A stretch of DNA of 64,000 bases from Isoptericola luteus (GTDB lineage Bacteria > Actinomycetota > Actinomycetes > Actinomycetales > Cellulomonadaceae): positions 62,001-126,000 of the forward strand of contig NZ_JAIXCQ010000004.1 in assembly GCF_020297055.1 (NCBI RefSeq). Direction: 5' to 3'. Of the stretch, positions 46,596-55,953 are shown one piece after another; position 1 is the stretch's first letter, and each line of letters starts with the position of its first letter. A program made the position numbers and the translations under genes. The notes under the pieces are model-generated. The model searched no databases. It had not been told where the DNA came from and saw nothing but the letters and a program-made list of their open reading frames with translations.

Positions 46596-47267
46596 CCCGT
46601 CACGAGCGGGCGCGCGGTAGACCGTGACCCGGTAGACGTCTGCCAGGTGCTCGGCGCCCGGCGCTCCCGCCGCCTCACGGACCTCGGCCCGCCAGCCCCC
46701 GTCGACCGCGACGCGGTCGAGGACCGCGCGCACCGCCGGCGCCCACGCCGCAGGCCCCGGGTCCGGCCTGCCCGGGAGACCCCCCGAGGCGACGACGACG
46801 CCAGCGGCGGCCCGCACCGCGGCCACGACGTCGTCGGGCGCGCCGCCCCCCTGCGCGCCGGGATCCGCCGCGGTGTCCGGGCCCAGCTCGTGGACGACGA
46901 CGTCCGCGACCTGCGCACCCCGGCCGCACGCCCGCAGCGCCTGCGCCAGGGCGCACAGCGCCACGGAGGCCGGCACCTCGGCGGCGGGCACCGGCGGGCG
47001 GCCGGCGGCCGCCGAGGGCCACGCGCGCACCAGCGGCACCCACCGGTCTCCCACCCCGGCCGAGGCGAACGAGGGGCGCATCACGCCCGACCGGTGCCCG
47101 CTCGCAGGGGCGAGCACGACGACGGTCCCGCCGTCGGGCAGGTCGGCGACGAGCTCCGCGAGCGCCTCGTCGACACGGGTGCGCAGGACCGACAGGACGC
47201 CGGACCCGCCCGCGACACCAGGAACGAGCAGCGGCGTCGCGGGGACGGCGATAGCGACGACGGGCAC
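46545..47267 (-). CDS. Class III extradiol dioxygenase-fold protein (Rv2728c-like)
   Basis: A 240-residue Ala-rich protein from the position between miaB and miaA where actinobacteria carry a conserved alanine-rich gene of the LigB/class III dioxygenase fold. PVVAIAVPATPLLVPGVAGG starts the fold and VVVASGGLPGRPDPG is the best-kept later block. Metal-binding His residues are not clearly conserved, so enzymatic activity is doubtful. The GTG at 47267 follows TACCTT by 6 nt and looks leaderless; the frame is open 52 codons further upstream. The 3' end overlaps the convergent membrane-protein gene. Confidence 0.65.
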   Translation of the reverse strand: MPVVAIAVPATPLLVPGVAGGSGVLSVLRTRVDEALAELVADLPDGGTVVVLAPASGHRSGVMRPSFASAGVGDRWVPLVRAWPSAAAGRPPVPAAEVPASVALCALAQALRACGRGAQVADVVVHELGPDTAADPGAQGGGAPDDVVAAVRAAAGVVVASGGLPGRPDPGPAAWAPAVRAVLDRVAVDGGWRAEVREAAGAPGAEHLADVYRVTVYRAPARDGSPAHEGPDAGQEAPGA

Positions 47268-47273
47268 CGGGCC

Positions 47274-47279
47274 AAGGTA
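47274..47279 (-). promoter_or_regulatory. Candidate -10 for leaderless mRNA of the dioxygenase-fold gene
   Basis: TACCTT with a 6-nt gap to the GTG at 47267; no Shine-Dalgarno is seen. It decides the start over the longer open frame. Confidence 0.5.
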
Positions 47280-47391
47280 CCCCGCGACACACCCCGTGAC
47301 GCCCACCACGGCTCGCGGCGACTGGCGGCGCGAGGGCGGGCGCGGACGACCGCAGGGCGGACACCCCCGTTCCTCCGCCGCGAGCGCCGTG

Positions 47392-47397
47392 TAGCGT
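47392..47397 (+). promoter_or_regulatory. Candidate -10 for leaderless mRNA of the first YbjN gene
   Basis: TAGCGT with a 7-nt gap to the GTG at 47405. It favours that start over the GTG at 47396, which would overlap the hexamer. Confidence 0.45.
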
Positions 47398-47404
47398 GGG
47401 GCCG

Positions 47405-47974
47405 GTGAGGTTCTTCGGTGCACGCCGGACGAGCGGGTCCGGGCCGGCCAACGGTCGCCCCGACGAGCTGGGCGACGACGAGCTGCAGGCCCGGGTCGAG
47501 GGACTCCTGATGCAGCACGTGGGCGATCCGGACCACGGCGACCCCCTGGACCCCTTGACGCGGGACCGGGTGACCGCCTGGCTCGAGCGCTCCGGCTTCT
47601 CCTACTTCGTGGACTCCGACGGCGACGTGGGTGGGCTCTGGCACGGCTGGCTGTTCTACTTCCTGGTGCTGGGCGAGCACTCCGACGTCCTGCAGGTGCG
47701 CGGCCAGTGGCACCGCGACCTGACGATCGAGCGGCTCGAGGACGTGCTCGAGCTCTGCAACGAGTGGAACGCGGAACGGATCTGGCCCAAGACGTACGCC
47801 CGCGTGCGTGACGACGGCACCATCGTCGTGTGCGCCGAGGTCACGGCCGACATCGGCGGCGGCGTGACCGACGACCAGCTGGACCAGCTCCTGCAGTGCG
47901 GGCTGAGCACGGGCTCCATGTTCTTCCAGCACCTCGACACCACGTTCCCCGACCCGCTGCGGGAGGCGTCGTGA
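47405..47974 (+). CDS. YbjN domain-containing protein (first of two)
   Basis: A 189-residue protein with a YbjN (type III secretion chaperone-like fold) domain from about residue 45: LTRDRVTAWLERSGFSYF, then HGWLFYFLVLGEHSDVLQVRGQW and ELCNEWNAERIWPKTYARV. A basic, disordered N-terminus precedes it. YbjN-like proteins are common in actinobacteria and have no assigned function. The stop overlaps the GTG of the second copy (GTGA), so both are made together. Confidence 0.85.
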   Translation: MRFFGARRTSGSGPANGRPDELGDDELQARVEGLLMQHVGDPDHGDPLDPLTRDRVTAWLERSGFSYFVDSDGDVGGLWHGWLFYFLVLGEHSDVLQVRGQWHRDLTIERLEDVLELCNEWNAERIWPKTYARVRDDGTIVVCAEVTADIGGGVTDDQLDQLLQCGLSTGSMFFQHLDTTFPDPLREAS

Positions 47975-48570
47975 CGCGCGACAGCACCCCCGGTGCCCCC
48001 GGCGACCGCGGGTCTCGGGTCACGGCGGCGCGCGCGCTGCGCACCGCAGGCGGGGCCGTCGGCAGGGCCGTCCAGCACCTGGGCTCCCGGGCGGCCCGGC
48101 GTCGCTCGGCGCGCCTGCACGGCGTGCCCGTCCGGCCGCGACCCTTGACGACCGGTCGCCTCGCCGACGACCTCGAGCGCCGGGGCTACCGCTTCCGCAC
48201 CGACGCCGACGGCGACGTGACGGGCACCTGGGACGGCAACCGCTTCTGGTTCCTCATGCTCGGGGACCACTCCGAGATCCTGCAGGTCCGCGGGCGATGG
48301 GCGGGCACCGTCCCGACGCAGGCGCGCCTGTCGGTGCTGCAGGCCGTCAACGACTGGAACCGCGAGCGCGTGTGGCCCAAGGTCTACACGCGGGCGGAGG
48401 GAGAGGCGCTGGCTCTCTACGCCGAGGTCTCGGTGGACTTCGAGCACGGGGCGACGGACGAGCAGGTCGCGGCCACCGTGTCGTGCGGTCTCGTCACGGC
48501 GTCCCAGTTCTTCGCCACGGTGGGCGCTCTCGTGCCCCCGTCGGCCGAGGACCACGACGGCGAGTCCTGA
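47971..48570 (+). CDS. YbjN domain-containing protein (second of two)
   Basis: A 199-residue paralogue of the preceding protein. The YbjN core starts near residue 50 (LTTGRLADDLERRGYRF) and includes WDGNRFWFLMLGDHSEILQVRGRW and AVNDWNRERVWPKVY, aligning block by block with the first copy. It has a longer basic N-terminus. The GTG overlaps the first gene's stop and has GGGAGG five bases before. The pair probably arose by tandem duplication and may form a heterodimer (inference). Confidence 0.85.
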   Translation: MTRDSTPGAPGDRGSRVTAARALRTAGGAVGRAVQHLGSRAARRRSARLHGVPVRPRPLTTGRLADDLERRGYRFRTDADGDVTGTWDGNRFWFLMLGDHSEILQVRGRWAGTVPTQARLSVLQAVNDWNRERVWPKVYTRAEGEALALYAEVSVDFEHGATDEQVAATVSCGLVTASQFFATVGALVPPSAEDHDGES

Positions 48571-48609
48571 CGGACTCCTTCGGATGCCGGTGCGGCCGCC
48601 CGCTCGCGG

Positions 48610-50256
48610 TCAGCGCCGCAGCGTCGGCATGCCCAGCGTGACGGCGCCCGCCGGCGCGGGCGTCCCGTGGCCGTGCCCGTCGTCCCCGCCGAGCCGCGCC
48701 CGCTCCTGGCGCGCCCAGGCGTCGCCCGAGCGGGTCCGGCGCACGGCGTAGGTGCCGCCCGCGAGGGCGGAGTCCGCGATGAGGTGGTGGGGCGCGCTGC
48801 GGGTCACCGTGGCGGTGACCATGTCACCGGGACGCGGCAGCCGCGGGTCGAGGTCGGCCACGTCTGCGAGCCGGGCGTCGTCGAGCGACGACGGCGCCCC
48901 GGCGAGCAGCGCGTGCTCGGCCCCGAGGCCGGCGGGCAGCGCGACGTGGACCAGGCGGTTGTCGGGCGCCCGCCCGGAGAGCCGGTGCGAGGCGCCGTCC
49001 TTGCGCCCGGGACCGTCGGCCACGAGCACCTCGAGGGTGCGGCCCACCTGGGCGGCGGCCTCCTGGGCGCCGATCCGCTCCTGGAGAGCGAGGAGCCGCT
49101 CGAACCGCTCCTGGACCACGGCCTTGGGCAGCTGACCCTCCATCGTCGCGGCGGGCGTGCCCGGGCGCGGCGAGTACTGGAACATGAACGCCGAGCTGAA
49201 CCGCGAGGCCTCCACGACGCGCATCGTCTGCCCGAAGTCCTCCTCGGTCTCCCCGGGGAAGCCCACGATGATGTCGGTGGTGATCGCGGCGTCGGGCATG
49301 GCGGCGCGCACCCGGTCCAGGATGCCGAGGAACTTCTCCGAGCGGTACGAGCGGCGCATCGCGCGCAGGACCCGGTCCGAGCCGGACTGCAGCGGCATGT
49401 GCAGCTGCGGCATGACGTTCGGGGTCTCGGCCATCGCCGCGATGACGTCGTCGGTGAACGCCGCCGGATGGGGCGAGGTGAAGCGCACCCGCTCCAGCCC
49501 CTCGATGGTGCCGCAGGCGCGCAGCAGCTTCGCGAACGCGCCGCGGTCGCCGAACTCGACGCCATAGCTGTTGACGTTCTGGCCGAGCAGGGTCACCTCG
49601 ACGGCTCCCGCCGCCACCAGTGCCTCGACCTCGGCCAGGACCTCGCCCGGGCGACGGTCGCGCTCCTTGCCGCGCAGGTGCGGCACGATGCAGAACGTGC
49701 AGGTGTTGTTGCAGCCCACCGAGATGGAGACCCAGCCCGCGTAGACCGACTCGCGGCGCGTGGGCAGCGTCGAGGGGAAGACCTGCAGCGACTCCGCGAT
49801 CTCGACCTGGGCCTCGGCGTTGTGCCGCGCCCGCTCCAGCAGCACGGGCAGCGCGTCGAGGTTGTGCGTGCCGAAGACGACGTCCACCCAGGGCGCCTTG
49901 CCGACGATCTCCCCGCGGTCCTTCTGCGCGAGGCAGCCGCCCACGGCGATCTGCATGCCCGGCCGGTCCGCCTTGATACCGGCGAGCTGGCCGAGGTTGC
50001 CGTACAGGCGCGTCGCGGCGTTCTCCCGCACCGCGCAGGTGTTGATGACCACCACGTCGGCGCGGCTCGCGGCCTCGTCCGCCGCGGTGGCGCGGGTGTA
50101 GCCGGCCGCCTCGAGCATGCCGGCCATGTGCTCGGAGTCGTGGACGTTCATCTGGCAGCCGAGGGTGCGCACGAGATAGGTGCGGCCGTCGGCGGCGTCG
50201 ACGACGGGCAGGGTTCCTGCGGTCGTGACGGCGGGGGTCTGGATGGTCTCGGACAT
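48610..50256 (-). CDS. miaB: tRNA-2-methylthio-N6-dimethylallyladenosine synthase
   Basis: Radical SAM methylthiotransferase acting on i6A37 made by MiaA. The 548 residues comprise the UPF0004 domain with Cys34, Cys74 and Cys108 for the auxiliary cluster, the radical SAM triad Cys182/186/189 (CNNTCTFC) and a C-terminal TRAM domain. The ATG has no clear ribosome site but lies 7 nt after TACCCT; a frame 23 codons longer exists. The last ~40 residues are variable and His/Gly-rich. It is convergent with the YbjN pair, with no recognised terminator. Confidence 0.95.
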   Translation of the reverse strand: MSETIQTPAVTTAGTLPVVDAADGRTYLVRTLGCQMNVHDSEHMAGMLEAAGYTRATAADEAASRADVVVINTCAVRENAATRLYGNLGQLAGIKADRPGMQIAVGGCLAQKDRGEIVGKAPWVDVVFGTHNLDALPVLLERARHNAEAQVEIAESLQVFPSTLPTRRESVYAGWVSISVGCNNTCTFCIVPHLRGKERDRRPGEVLAEVEALVAAGAVEVTLLGQNVNSYGVEFGDRGAFAKLLRACGTIEGLERVRFTSPHPAAFTDDVIAAMAETPNVMPQLHMPLQSGSDRVLRAMRRSYRSEKFLGILDRVRAAMPDAAITTDIIVGFPGETEEDFGQTMRVVEASRFSSAFMFQYSPRPGTPAATMEGQLPKAVVQERFERLLALQERIGAQEAAAQVGRTLEVLVADGPGRKDGASHRLSGRAPDNRLVHVALPAGLGAEHALLAGAPSSLDDARLADVADLDPRLPRPGDMVTATVTRSAPHHLIADSALAGGTYAVRRTRSGDAWARQERARLGGDDGHGHGTPAPAGAVTLGMPTLRR

Positions 50257-50263
50257 CGCTTCT

Positions 50264-50269
50264 AGGGTA
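50264..50269 (-). promoter_or_regulatory. Candidate -10 for leaderless miaB mRNA
   Basis: TACCCT with a 7-nt gap to the ATG at 50256, in the divergent gap to the glu operon. Confidence 0.45.
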
Positions 50270-50422
50270 CGGTGCCCGGCGCCAGGGTCCCGACGGGGCG
50301 ACCCCTGCCCCGCGTCCCGGGGCATCGTGTCCGCCGTCGGCCCTCTTCTGGACGCCGAGCACCGTTACCCAACCGTTGCGGAACCCGCGACACGGGTGCT
50401 GGTCGCGGAAACACCGACTGGA

Positions 50423-50428
50423 TAGGTT
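50423..50428 (+). promoter_or_regulatory. Candidate -10 for leaderless glu operon mRNA
   Basis: TAGGTT followed by exactly 6 nt and the ATG of the ATPase gene. No Shine-Dalgarno is present, and a -35 is not clear. Confidence 0.55.
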
Positions 50429-50434
50429 CAAGAA

Positions 50435-51229
50435 ATGGATCACGACGACGCGACCCCCACGACCGGGCCGGCGGGGACCTCGACGCCCCTCGGCCCCCCG
50501 CTCGTCGAGCTCGAAGGCGTCAACAAGCACTTCGGCGACCTGCACGTGCTGCGCGACATCGACCTGACGGTCCGCAAGGGCGAGGTCCTCGTCGTCATCG
50601 GACCGTCCGGCTCGGGCAAGTCGACGCTGTGCCGGGCGATCAACCGGCTCGAGACGATCGACGAGGGCGAGATCCGCATCGACGGCAAGCCGCTCCCGGA
50701 GGAGGGCAAGGCGCTCGCCAAGCTCCGTGCCGACGTCGGCATGGTCTTCCAGGCGTTCAACCTCTTCGCGCACCGCACCGTGCTCGACAACGTGACGCTC
50801 GGGCCGCGCAAGGTGCGCCGCGCCGGCAAGAAGGAGGCGGAGGCCGAGGCTCTCCAGCTCCTGGACCGCGTGGGGGTTCGCAACCAGGCGAGCAAGCTCC
50901 CCGCCCAGCTCTCCGGCGGTCAGCAGCAGCGGGTCGCGATCGCGCGGTCGCTCGCGATGCACCCCAAGGTCATGCTCTTCGACGAGCCGACGTCGGCCCT
51001 GGACCCGGAGATGATCAACGAGGTGCTCGACGCGATGGTCGCCCTCGCCAAGGAGGGCATGACGATGGTCGTCGTCACCCACGAGATGGGCTTCGCCCGC
51101 AAGGCCGCGGACCGCGTCGTCTTCATGGCCGACGGCCAGATCGTCGAGGAGGCCACTCCCGAGGAGTTCTTCACCGCGCCCAAGAGCGAGCGGGCCAAGG
51201 ACTTCCTGTCCAAGATCCTCACCCACTGA
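50435..51229 (+). CDS. gluA: Glutamate-type ABC transporter ATP-binding protein
   Basis: ATPase of a polar amino-acid importer. The 264 residues show Walker A GPSGSGKS, the Q loop [17 protein letters not shown], the signature LSGGQQQR, Walker [13 protein letters not shown] and the switch His in VVVTHEMGF. About 25 extra residues precede the fold. Gene content and place next to recX-recA match gluABCD of Corynebacterium, a glutamate uptake system. Substrate specificity is inferred from that synteny. Confidence 0.93.
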   Translation: MDHDDATPTTGPAGTSTPLGPPLVELEGVNKHFGDLHVLRDIDLTVRKGEVLVVIGPSGSGKSTLCRAINRLETIDEGEIRIDGKPLPEEGKALAKLRADVGMVFQAFNLFAHRTVLDNVTLGPRKVRRAGKKEAEAEALQLLDRVGVRNQASKLPAQLSGGQQQRVAIARSLAMHPKVMLFDEPTSALDPEMINEVLDAMVALAKEGMTMVVVTHEMGFARKAADRVVFMADGQIVEEATPEEFFTAPKSERAKDFLSKILTH

Positions 51230-51298
51230 CCGATCCACCGAGCACTGACTGACCATGAGCCATACCCAACGAACGCACCACTGACAAAGGGGAACAGC

Positions 51299-52138
51299 AT
51301 GCGTACCCGCACCCGCACCACCGGGGCGATCGCCCTCGCTGCCACCGCAGCGCTGGCTCTCTCCGCCTGCTCGAGCGGCGGCGAGTCCGGCGGCGGGGAG
51401 TCCGGCGACGACTCGATCACCATCGGCATCAAGTACGACCAGCCGGGCCTCGGCTTCATGGAGGGCGACACCCCGTCGGGCTTCGACGTCGACGTCGCCA
51501 CCTACGTCGCCGAGAAGCTGGGCTACTCCGCGGACCAGATCGAGTGGAAGGAGGCGCCGTCCGCCCAGCGCGAGACGCTGCTCTCCACCAACCAGGTCGA
51601 CATGATCTTCGCGACCTACTCGATCACCGACGAGCGCCGCGAGTCCGTCTCCTTCGCCGGACCGTACTTCGTCGCCGGCCAGGATCTGCTGGTCGCGGCC
51701 GACAACACCGACATCACCGGTCCGGAGGACCTCGAGGGCAAGAACCTCTGCTCCGTGACGGGCTCCACCTCGGCACAGCGCATCAAGGACGACTACGCCG
51801 CCGGCGTGAACCTCCTCGAGCAGCCCGGCTACGCCGAGTGCGTGACGGCCCTCGTCGCGGGCTCGGTCGACGCCGTGACCACCGACGACATCATCCTGGC
51901 CGCCCTCGGTGCCCAGCCCGCCAACCAGGGCAAGGTGAAGGTCGTCGGCAACCCGTTCTCCGAGGAGAAGTACGGCGTCGGGCTGCCCCCGGAGTCCGAC
52001 CAGTGCGAGACCGTCAACGAGGCGCTGCAGGCGATGATCGACGACGGCTCCTGGGAGGCCTCCATCCAGAAGCACACGGAGGGCACGGGCTACACGCCGA
52101 GCGCCGACAACCCGCCGACGTTCGACCCCTGCCAGTGA
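51299..52138 (+). CDS. gluB: Glutamate-binding lipoprotein of the ABC transporter
   Basis: A 279-residue substrate-binding lipoprotein. It has a signal peptide with the lipobox LSAC (Cys24), a Gly/Ser/Glu linker (25-37), then the SBP family 3 fold starting ITIGIKYDQPGLGFMEGDTPSGFDVDVATYVAEKLG. Signature blocks are TYSITDERRESVSFAGPYF and the C-terminal KYGVGLPP. The transporter delivers amino acids to the permeases encoded next. An AAAGGGGAACAGC precedes the ATG. A hairpin between this gene and gluC probably keeps binding protein in excess. Confidence 0.93.
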   Translation: MRTRTRTTGAIALAATAALALSACSSGGESGGGESGDDSITIGIKYDQPGLGFMEGDTPSGFDVDVATYVAEKLGYSADQIEWKEAPSAQRETLLSTNQVDMIFATYSITDERRESVSFAGPYFVAGQDLLVAADNTDITGPEDLEGKNLCSVTGSTSAQRIKDDYAAGVNLLEQPGYAECVTALVAGSVDAVTTDDIILAALGAQPANQGKVKVVGNPFSEEKYGVGLPPESDQCETVNEALQAMIDDGSWEASIQKHTEGTGYTPSADNPPTFDPCQ

Positions 52139-52160
52139 CCCGCTGAACCGCTGACCGGAC

Positions 52161-52193
52161 CCGGGTCCGCGACCGTCGAGGTCGCGGGCCCGG
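52161..52193 (+). terminator. Intra-operon hairpin between gluB and gluC
   Basis: CCGGGTCCGCGACC (52161-52174) pairs with GGTCGCGGGCCCGG (52180-52193): 14 bp with one G-U pair and the loop GTCGA. No T-run follows. It could attenuate read-through or stabilise the gluAB mRNA, as in other transporter operons. Confidence 0.65.
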
Positions 52194-52252
52194 CCCCGGT
52201 CCCCGGGCGCCGCGCATCGCGGACGCCCACCCGTGGAAGGAGGAGCCGATCC

Positions 52253-52930
52253 GTGGAGGACTACCTCACGATCGTGCGTGAGTACGACGTGCTCGGAGCG
52301 TTCTGGGTGAACATCCAGCTCGCGTTCTGGGCGGCGATCCTGTCGCTGGTGCTGGGCTCGGCCCTGGCCCTGTTCCGGATCTCGCCCGTCCCGACGCTGC
52401 GCTGGCTGGCGACGGCCTACGTCACCGTGTTCCGCAACACGCCACTGACGATCATCATGGTCTTCATCACCCTGGGCGTGTGGGGCCAGCTGGGCGTCAC
52501 GCTCTCGACGGACTTCGCCACGAACTTCTTCCGGCTCGCGGTCGTGGCCCTGTCCGTCTACCACGCCGCGTTCGTGTGCGAGGCGATCCGCTCGGGCGTC
52601 AACACCGTCCCCCTGGGCCAGGCCGAGGCGGCGCGCGCGATCGGGCTGCCGTTCCTGGCCAGCGCGCGGCTCGTGATCCTCCCCCAGGCCTTCCGCGGCT
52701 CGATCGCCCCGCTCGGCAACGTGATGATCGCGCTGATCAAGAACACGACCGTCGCGGCCGCTGCCAGCGTGGCCACCGAGACCTCCTCGGTGATGAAGAC
52801 GATGATCGAGTTCCACTCCAGCCACATCTTCGCGATCTTCTTCACCTTCGCGATCGGGTACGTCATCCTCGTGACACCCGTCGGCCTGCTGACCACCGCC
52901 CTCTCCCGACGACTGGCGGTGCGCCGATGA
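52253..52930 (+). CDS. gluC: ABC transporter permease, amino-acid type
   Basis: A 225-residue permease of the HisMQ family. It has about five membrane helices, with TVFRNTPLTIIMVF and the EAA-type coupling loop EAARAIGLPFLASARLVILPQAFR. A GTG start with GGAAGGAGGAG upstream suits re-initiation after the intergenic hairpin. The stop overlaps the next permease gene (ATGA). It should heterodimerise with the following permease. Confidence 0.93.
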   Translation: MEDYLTIVREYDVLGAFWVNIQLAFWAAILSLVLGSALALFRISPVPTLRWLATAYVTVFRNTPLTIIMVFITLGVWGQLGVTLSTDFATNFFRLAVVALSVYHAAFVCEAIRSGVNTVPLGQAEAARAIGLPFLASARLVILPQAFRGSIAPLGNVMIALIKNTTVAAAASVATETSSVMKTMIEFHSSHIFAIFFTFAIGYVILVTPVGLLTTALSRRLAVRR

Positions 52931-53859
52931 CCCCGCAGCAGACCGTTCTCTTCGACGCCTCCGGGCCGCGCGCCCGCCGTCTGACCCTGATCGGCAGCCT
53001 GGTGGGTGCCGTCGTGGCGCTCGGCGTGGTCTTCCTGCTGCTGCGCGCCGTGCAGGCCAAGGGCCAGCTCGACCCCACGCTCTGGCTCCACGCCGTGGAC
53101 GCGAACGCGTGGACCAACTACTACCTGATCGGTCTGCAGCGGACCCTCGAGGCGGCCGGGCTGTCGATCGTGGGAGCCCTCGCGTTCGGCCTGGTCTTCG
53201 GCCTGGGCCGGCTGGCGCAGAGCCGCCTGGTCCGGTGGTTGGCGGGTGCCGTCGTGGAGTTCTTCCGCGCCGTGCCCGTGCTGCTGATGATGATCTTCTT
53301 CTGGCTGCTGCTGGCCACCGCGGACGTCGACAACTCGTCGTTCTGGGGGGTCGTCCTCGGTCTGGTCCTCTACAACGGGTCGGTCGTGGCGGAGCTCGTC
53401 CGGTCGGGCGTGCACGGCCTGCCGCAGGGTCAGCGCGAGGGCGCGCTGTCCGTGGGGCTGACGCGCGGCCAGTCGCTGCGCTCGGTCGAGCTCCCGCAGG
53501 CACTGGTGGCCATGCTGCCCGCGCTGGTGTCCCAGCTCGTCGTGGTGCTCAAGGACTCGGCGCTGGGCGCGATCATCTCCTACCCCGAGCTGCTGCAGAG
53601 CGCGCGACGCCTGGGTGCGGGCCAGGGCAACATGCTCCAGACCCTCGCCGTGGCGGCGGTCATGTTCATCCTCATCAACTGGGCCCTGACCCGGCTCGCC
53701 GAGTACCTCAGCCACTCGCTGCGGCGAACCTCGGGTCGCGTGGGCATCGAGGGTGCCGGGCTGGAGACGGGCGCCGGGCTCGGCACCGGGGTCACCGTCG
53801 CCGCCGCGGACCTCCCCGTCCCCGGCGACGAGGGCCGGCAGCCCGGTCGGGGCCGCTGA
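52927..53859 (+). CDS. gluD: ABC transporter permease, amino-acid type (second subunit)
   Basis: A 310-residue permease. It has an extra N-terminal helix and extracellular segment (DANAWTNYYLIGLQRTLEAAG), the RAVPVLLMMIFFW motif and the coupling loop REGALSVGLTRGQSLRSVELPQALV. The C-terminal ~50 residues are a Gly/Ala-rich cytoplasmic tail. It is last in the operon and followed by a strong hairpin. Confidence 0.93.
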   Translation: MTPQQTVLFDASGPRARRLTLIGSLVGAVVALGVVFLLLRAVQAKGQLDPTLWLHAVDANAWTNYYLIGLQRTLEAAGLSIVGALAFGLVFGLGRLAQSRLVRWLAGAVVEFFRAVPVLLMMIFFWLLLATADVDNSSFWGVVLGLVLYNGSVVAELVRSGVHGLPQGQREGALSVGLTRGQSLRSVELPQALVAMLPALVSQLVVVLKDSALGAIISYPELLQSARRLGAGQGNMLQTLAVAAVMFILINWALTRLAEYLSHSLRRTSGRVGIEGAGLETGAGLGTGVTVAAADLPVPGDEGRQPGRGR

Positions 53860-53938
53860 CGGCGAGCCGGCCGCGAACCTGACGCACGAGCGTCGGAGCG
53901 CTCGGACGCCGGGACGAGCCGAGGACGCGAGCGCGGAC

Positions 53939-53969
53939 GAGGGTGCGGGCGCCGGGCGCCCGCACCCTC
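53939..53969. terminator. Bidirectional terminator between gluD and recX
   Basis: A 13-bp perfect stem, GAGGGTGCGGGCG (53939-53951) with CGCCCGCACCCTC (53957-53969), extended by one C-G pair inside a five-base loop. The right arm includes the recX stop. Confidence 0.87.
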
Positions 53970-54591
53970 ACTCGTCGCCGAGGGCGTACGGGAGGTCGCC
54001 GAGCTCGTCGTCCGGGCCATCGTCCTCGCCCGCCAGCGCCGAGCGCACAACGTCGAACGCGACGCCCGGGCCGTAGCCCTTGCGGCCGAGCGCGGCGACC
54101 GCACGCCGGACGCGCACGTCACGATCGAGACCGCGGGTCCGCCCGACCAGCTTGCGGGCCAACGCGTCGGCGGCTGCGCGCTCGTCGTCGGGCTCGACCT
54201 GTTCCAGCGCGTCGGCGGCCGTCTCGTCGTCGATGCCCCGTCGCCGCAGCTCGACGGCGATGGCCCGCCGTGCGAGACCCCGCTCCGCGTGCCGGGTGCG
54301 GACCACCATGTCGGCGTACGCGGCGTCGTCGACGAGCCCGACCTCGTCGAACCGGTCCAGCACGGGGGCGACCACGTCGTCGGGGTAGCCCTTGCGCGCG
54401 AGCGACCGGGACAGCTCGACCCGGCTCTTCGGCGCGGCCGTGAGGATCCGCAGCACCGCCTCGCGGGCGAGCTCGGTGGCCTCCTCGCGCGTCAGCTCGC
54501 CCGCCTCGAGCCGCTCGCCGACGCTCGGGCGGCGGCCGCGGCGCTTCCCCTCGCCGCGACCGCCCGGCTCGTCGGGACCGTCCGGCGTCAC
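53968..54591 (-). CDS. recX: Regulatory protein RecX
   Basis: Small helical modulator that binds and limits RecA filaments. The 207 residues show three-helix repeats: REAVLRILTAAPKSRVELSRSLARKGYPDDVV, then GLVDDAAYADMVVRTRHAERGLARRAIAVELRRRGID, then a third ending with FDVVRSAL. The N-terminal ~30 residues are basic and disordered. The GTG at 54591, 41 nt after the recA stop, is the only start that does not run into recA, but its ribosome site is weak. It is co-transcribed with recA. Confidence 0.93.
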   Translation of the reverse strand: MTPDGPDEPGGRGEGKRRGRRPSVGERLEAGELTREEATELAREAVLRILTAAPKSRVELSRSLARKGYPDDVVAPVLDRFDEVGLVDDAAYADMVVRTRHAERGLARRAIAVELRRRGIDDETAADALEQVEPDDERAAADALARKLVGRTRGLDRDVRVRRAVAALGRKGYGPGVAFDVVRSALAGEDDGPDDELGDLPYALGDE

Positions 54592-54631
54592 GAGGTGCCC
54601 GCCGCCATGACCGCGCCCGACGACCCACCCG

Positions 54632-55738
54632 TCAGAACGGGGCCTTCTTGCCCTTGGCGGCGCCGGCCTTGACCGCGGGAGCAGCGGCGGGCGCCGCGAC
54701 CTCCGGGGTGGCGGCGGGATCCACGGCGGGAGCGTCCAGCTTGGCGCCGACGCCGAGCTTCTCCTTGATCCGCTTCTCGATCTCGTTCGCCAGGTCCGGG
54801 TTGTCGCGCAGGAACGCCCGGGCGTTCTCCTTGCCCTGCCCGAGCTGGTCGCCCTCGTAGGTGAACCACGACCCGGACTTGCGCACGAACCCGTGCTCCA
54901 CGCCCATGTCGATGAGCCCACCCTCGCGAGAGATGCCCACGCCGTACAGGATGTCGAACTCCGCCTGCTTGAACGGCGGGGCCATCTTGTTCTTGACGAC
55001 CTTGATCCGGGTCCGGTTGCCGACCGGCTCGGTGCCCTCCTTGAGGGTCTCGATACGGCGGATGTCCATGCGGACCGACGCGTAGAACTTCAGCGCCTTG
55101 CCACCGGTGGTCGTCTCCGGGGAGCCGAAGAACACGCCGATCTTCTCGCGCAGCTGGTTGATGAAGATCGCCGTGGTGCCCGAGGCGCTCAGGGCGCCGG
55201 TGATCTTGCGCAGCGCCTGCGACATGAGGCGCGCCTGCAGACCCACGTGACTGTCGCCCATCTCGCCCTCGATCTCGGCCTTGGGCACGAGCGCGGCGAC
55301 GGAGTCGATGACGATGACGTCGAGCGCGCCGGAGCGGATCAGCATGTCCATGATCTCCAGCGCCTGCTCGCCGGTGTCCGGCTGAGAGACCAGGAGCGCG
55401 TCCGTGTCGACGCCCAGCTTCTTGGCGTACTCCGGGTCCAGGGCGTGCTCGGCGTCGACGAAGGCGGCGATGCCGCCGTTGCGCTGGGCATTGGCCACGG
55501 CGTGGAGCGCGACCGTCGTCTTGCCGGAGGACTCCGGCCCGTAGATCTCGACGACGCGGCCTCGCGGGAGCCCGCCGATGCCGAGCGCGACGTCGAGCGC
55601 GATCGACCCGGTCGGGATGACCTCCACGGGCGCGCGGCTCTCGTCTCCGAGGCGCATGATCGAACCCTTGCCGAAGCTGCGGTCGATCTGGGCGAGCGCG
55701 GCCTCGAGGGCCTTCTCGCGGTCTGCCGGTGCGGGCAT
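54632..55738 (-). CDS. recA: Recombinase RecA
   Basis: Strand-exchange ATPase and co-protease for LexA. The 368 residues show [24 protein letters not shown], Walker [10 protein letters not shown], the catalytic region [22 protein letters not shown] loop 1 [21 protein letters not shown], loop 2 around [20 protein letters not shown] and [12 protein letters not shown]. The tail is Ala/Pro/Lys-rich (AKGKKAPF). The ATG at 55738 has AAGGTGA five bases before; the frame is open 32 codons upstream in the leader, but RecA homology begins here. No intein is present. Confidence 0.97.
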   Translation of the reverse strand: MPAPADREKALEAALAQIDRSFGKGSIMRLGDESRAPVEVIPTGSIALDVALGIGGLPRGRVVEIYGPESSGKTTVALHAVANAQRNGGIAAFVDAEHALDPEYAKKLGVDTDALLVSQPDTGEQALEIMDMLIRSGALDVIVIDSVAALVPKAEIEGEMGDSHVGLQARLMSQALRKITGALSASGTTAIFINQLREKIGVFFGSPETTTGGKALKFYASVRMDIRRIETLKEGTEPVGNRTRIKVVKNKMAPPFKQAEFDILYGVGISREGGLIDMGVEHGFVRKSGSWFTYEGDQLGQGKENARAFLRDNPDLANEIEKRIKEKLGVGAKLDAPAVDPAATPEVAAPAAAPAVKAGAAKGKKAPF

Positions 55739-55891
55739 CGTGGTCACCTTTGCGTTGGGGGCGCGGCGGCTGCGCGCCGGCGTTCGTGGCTGTGTGGTCA
55801 TCTTGTCGCCGACCGTACGCGTCGCCACCGACAACCTCCGGGACAGCCCGGCGGATGGGGACGGCGCCGTGCGGGAACCTGTTGTGCTCCC

Positions 55892-55914
55892 ACTCTAGCC
55901 GAACGTGTGTTCGA
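55892..55914 (-). promoter_or_regulatory. recA SOS box and promoter
   Basis: On the minus strand TCGAACACACGTTCGG (55899-55914) matches 11 of 12 LexA-box positions. It is followed after one base by TAGAGT (55892-55897), a likely -10. The leader to the recA ATG is about 150 nt. The 215-nt gap to the next gene (55739-55953) holds nothing else recognised. Confidence 0.82.
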
Positions 55915-55953
55915 TGCCGACGCCACCCGCCCGCGTGTCGCTCACCCGCCCCG

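Noticed and set aside
48824-53503. A 1,559-codon minus-strand frame over miaB and the glu operon
   Set aside because: It is a shadow frame. It crosses four genes with recognisable motifs on both strands and shows no domain of its own.
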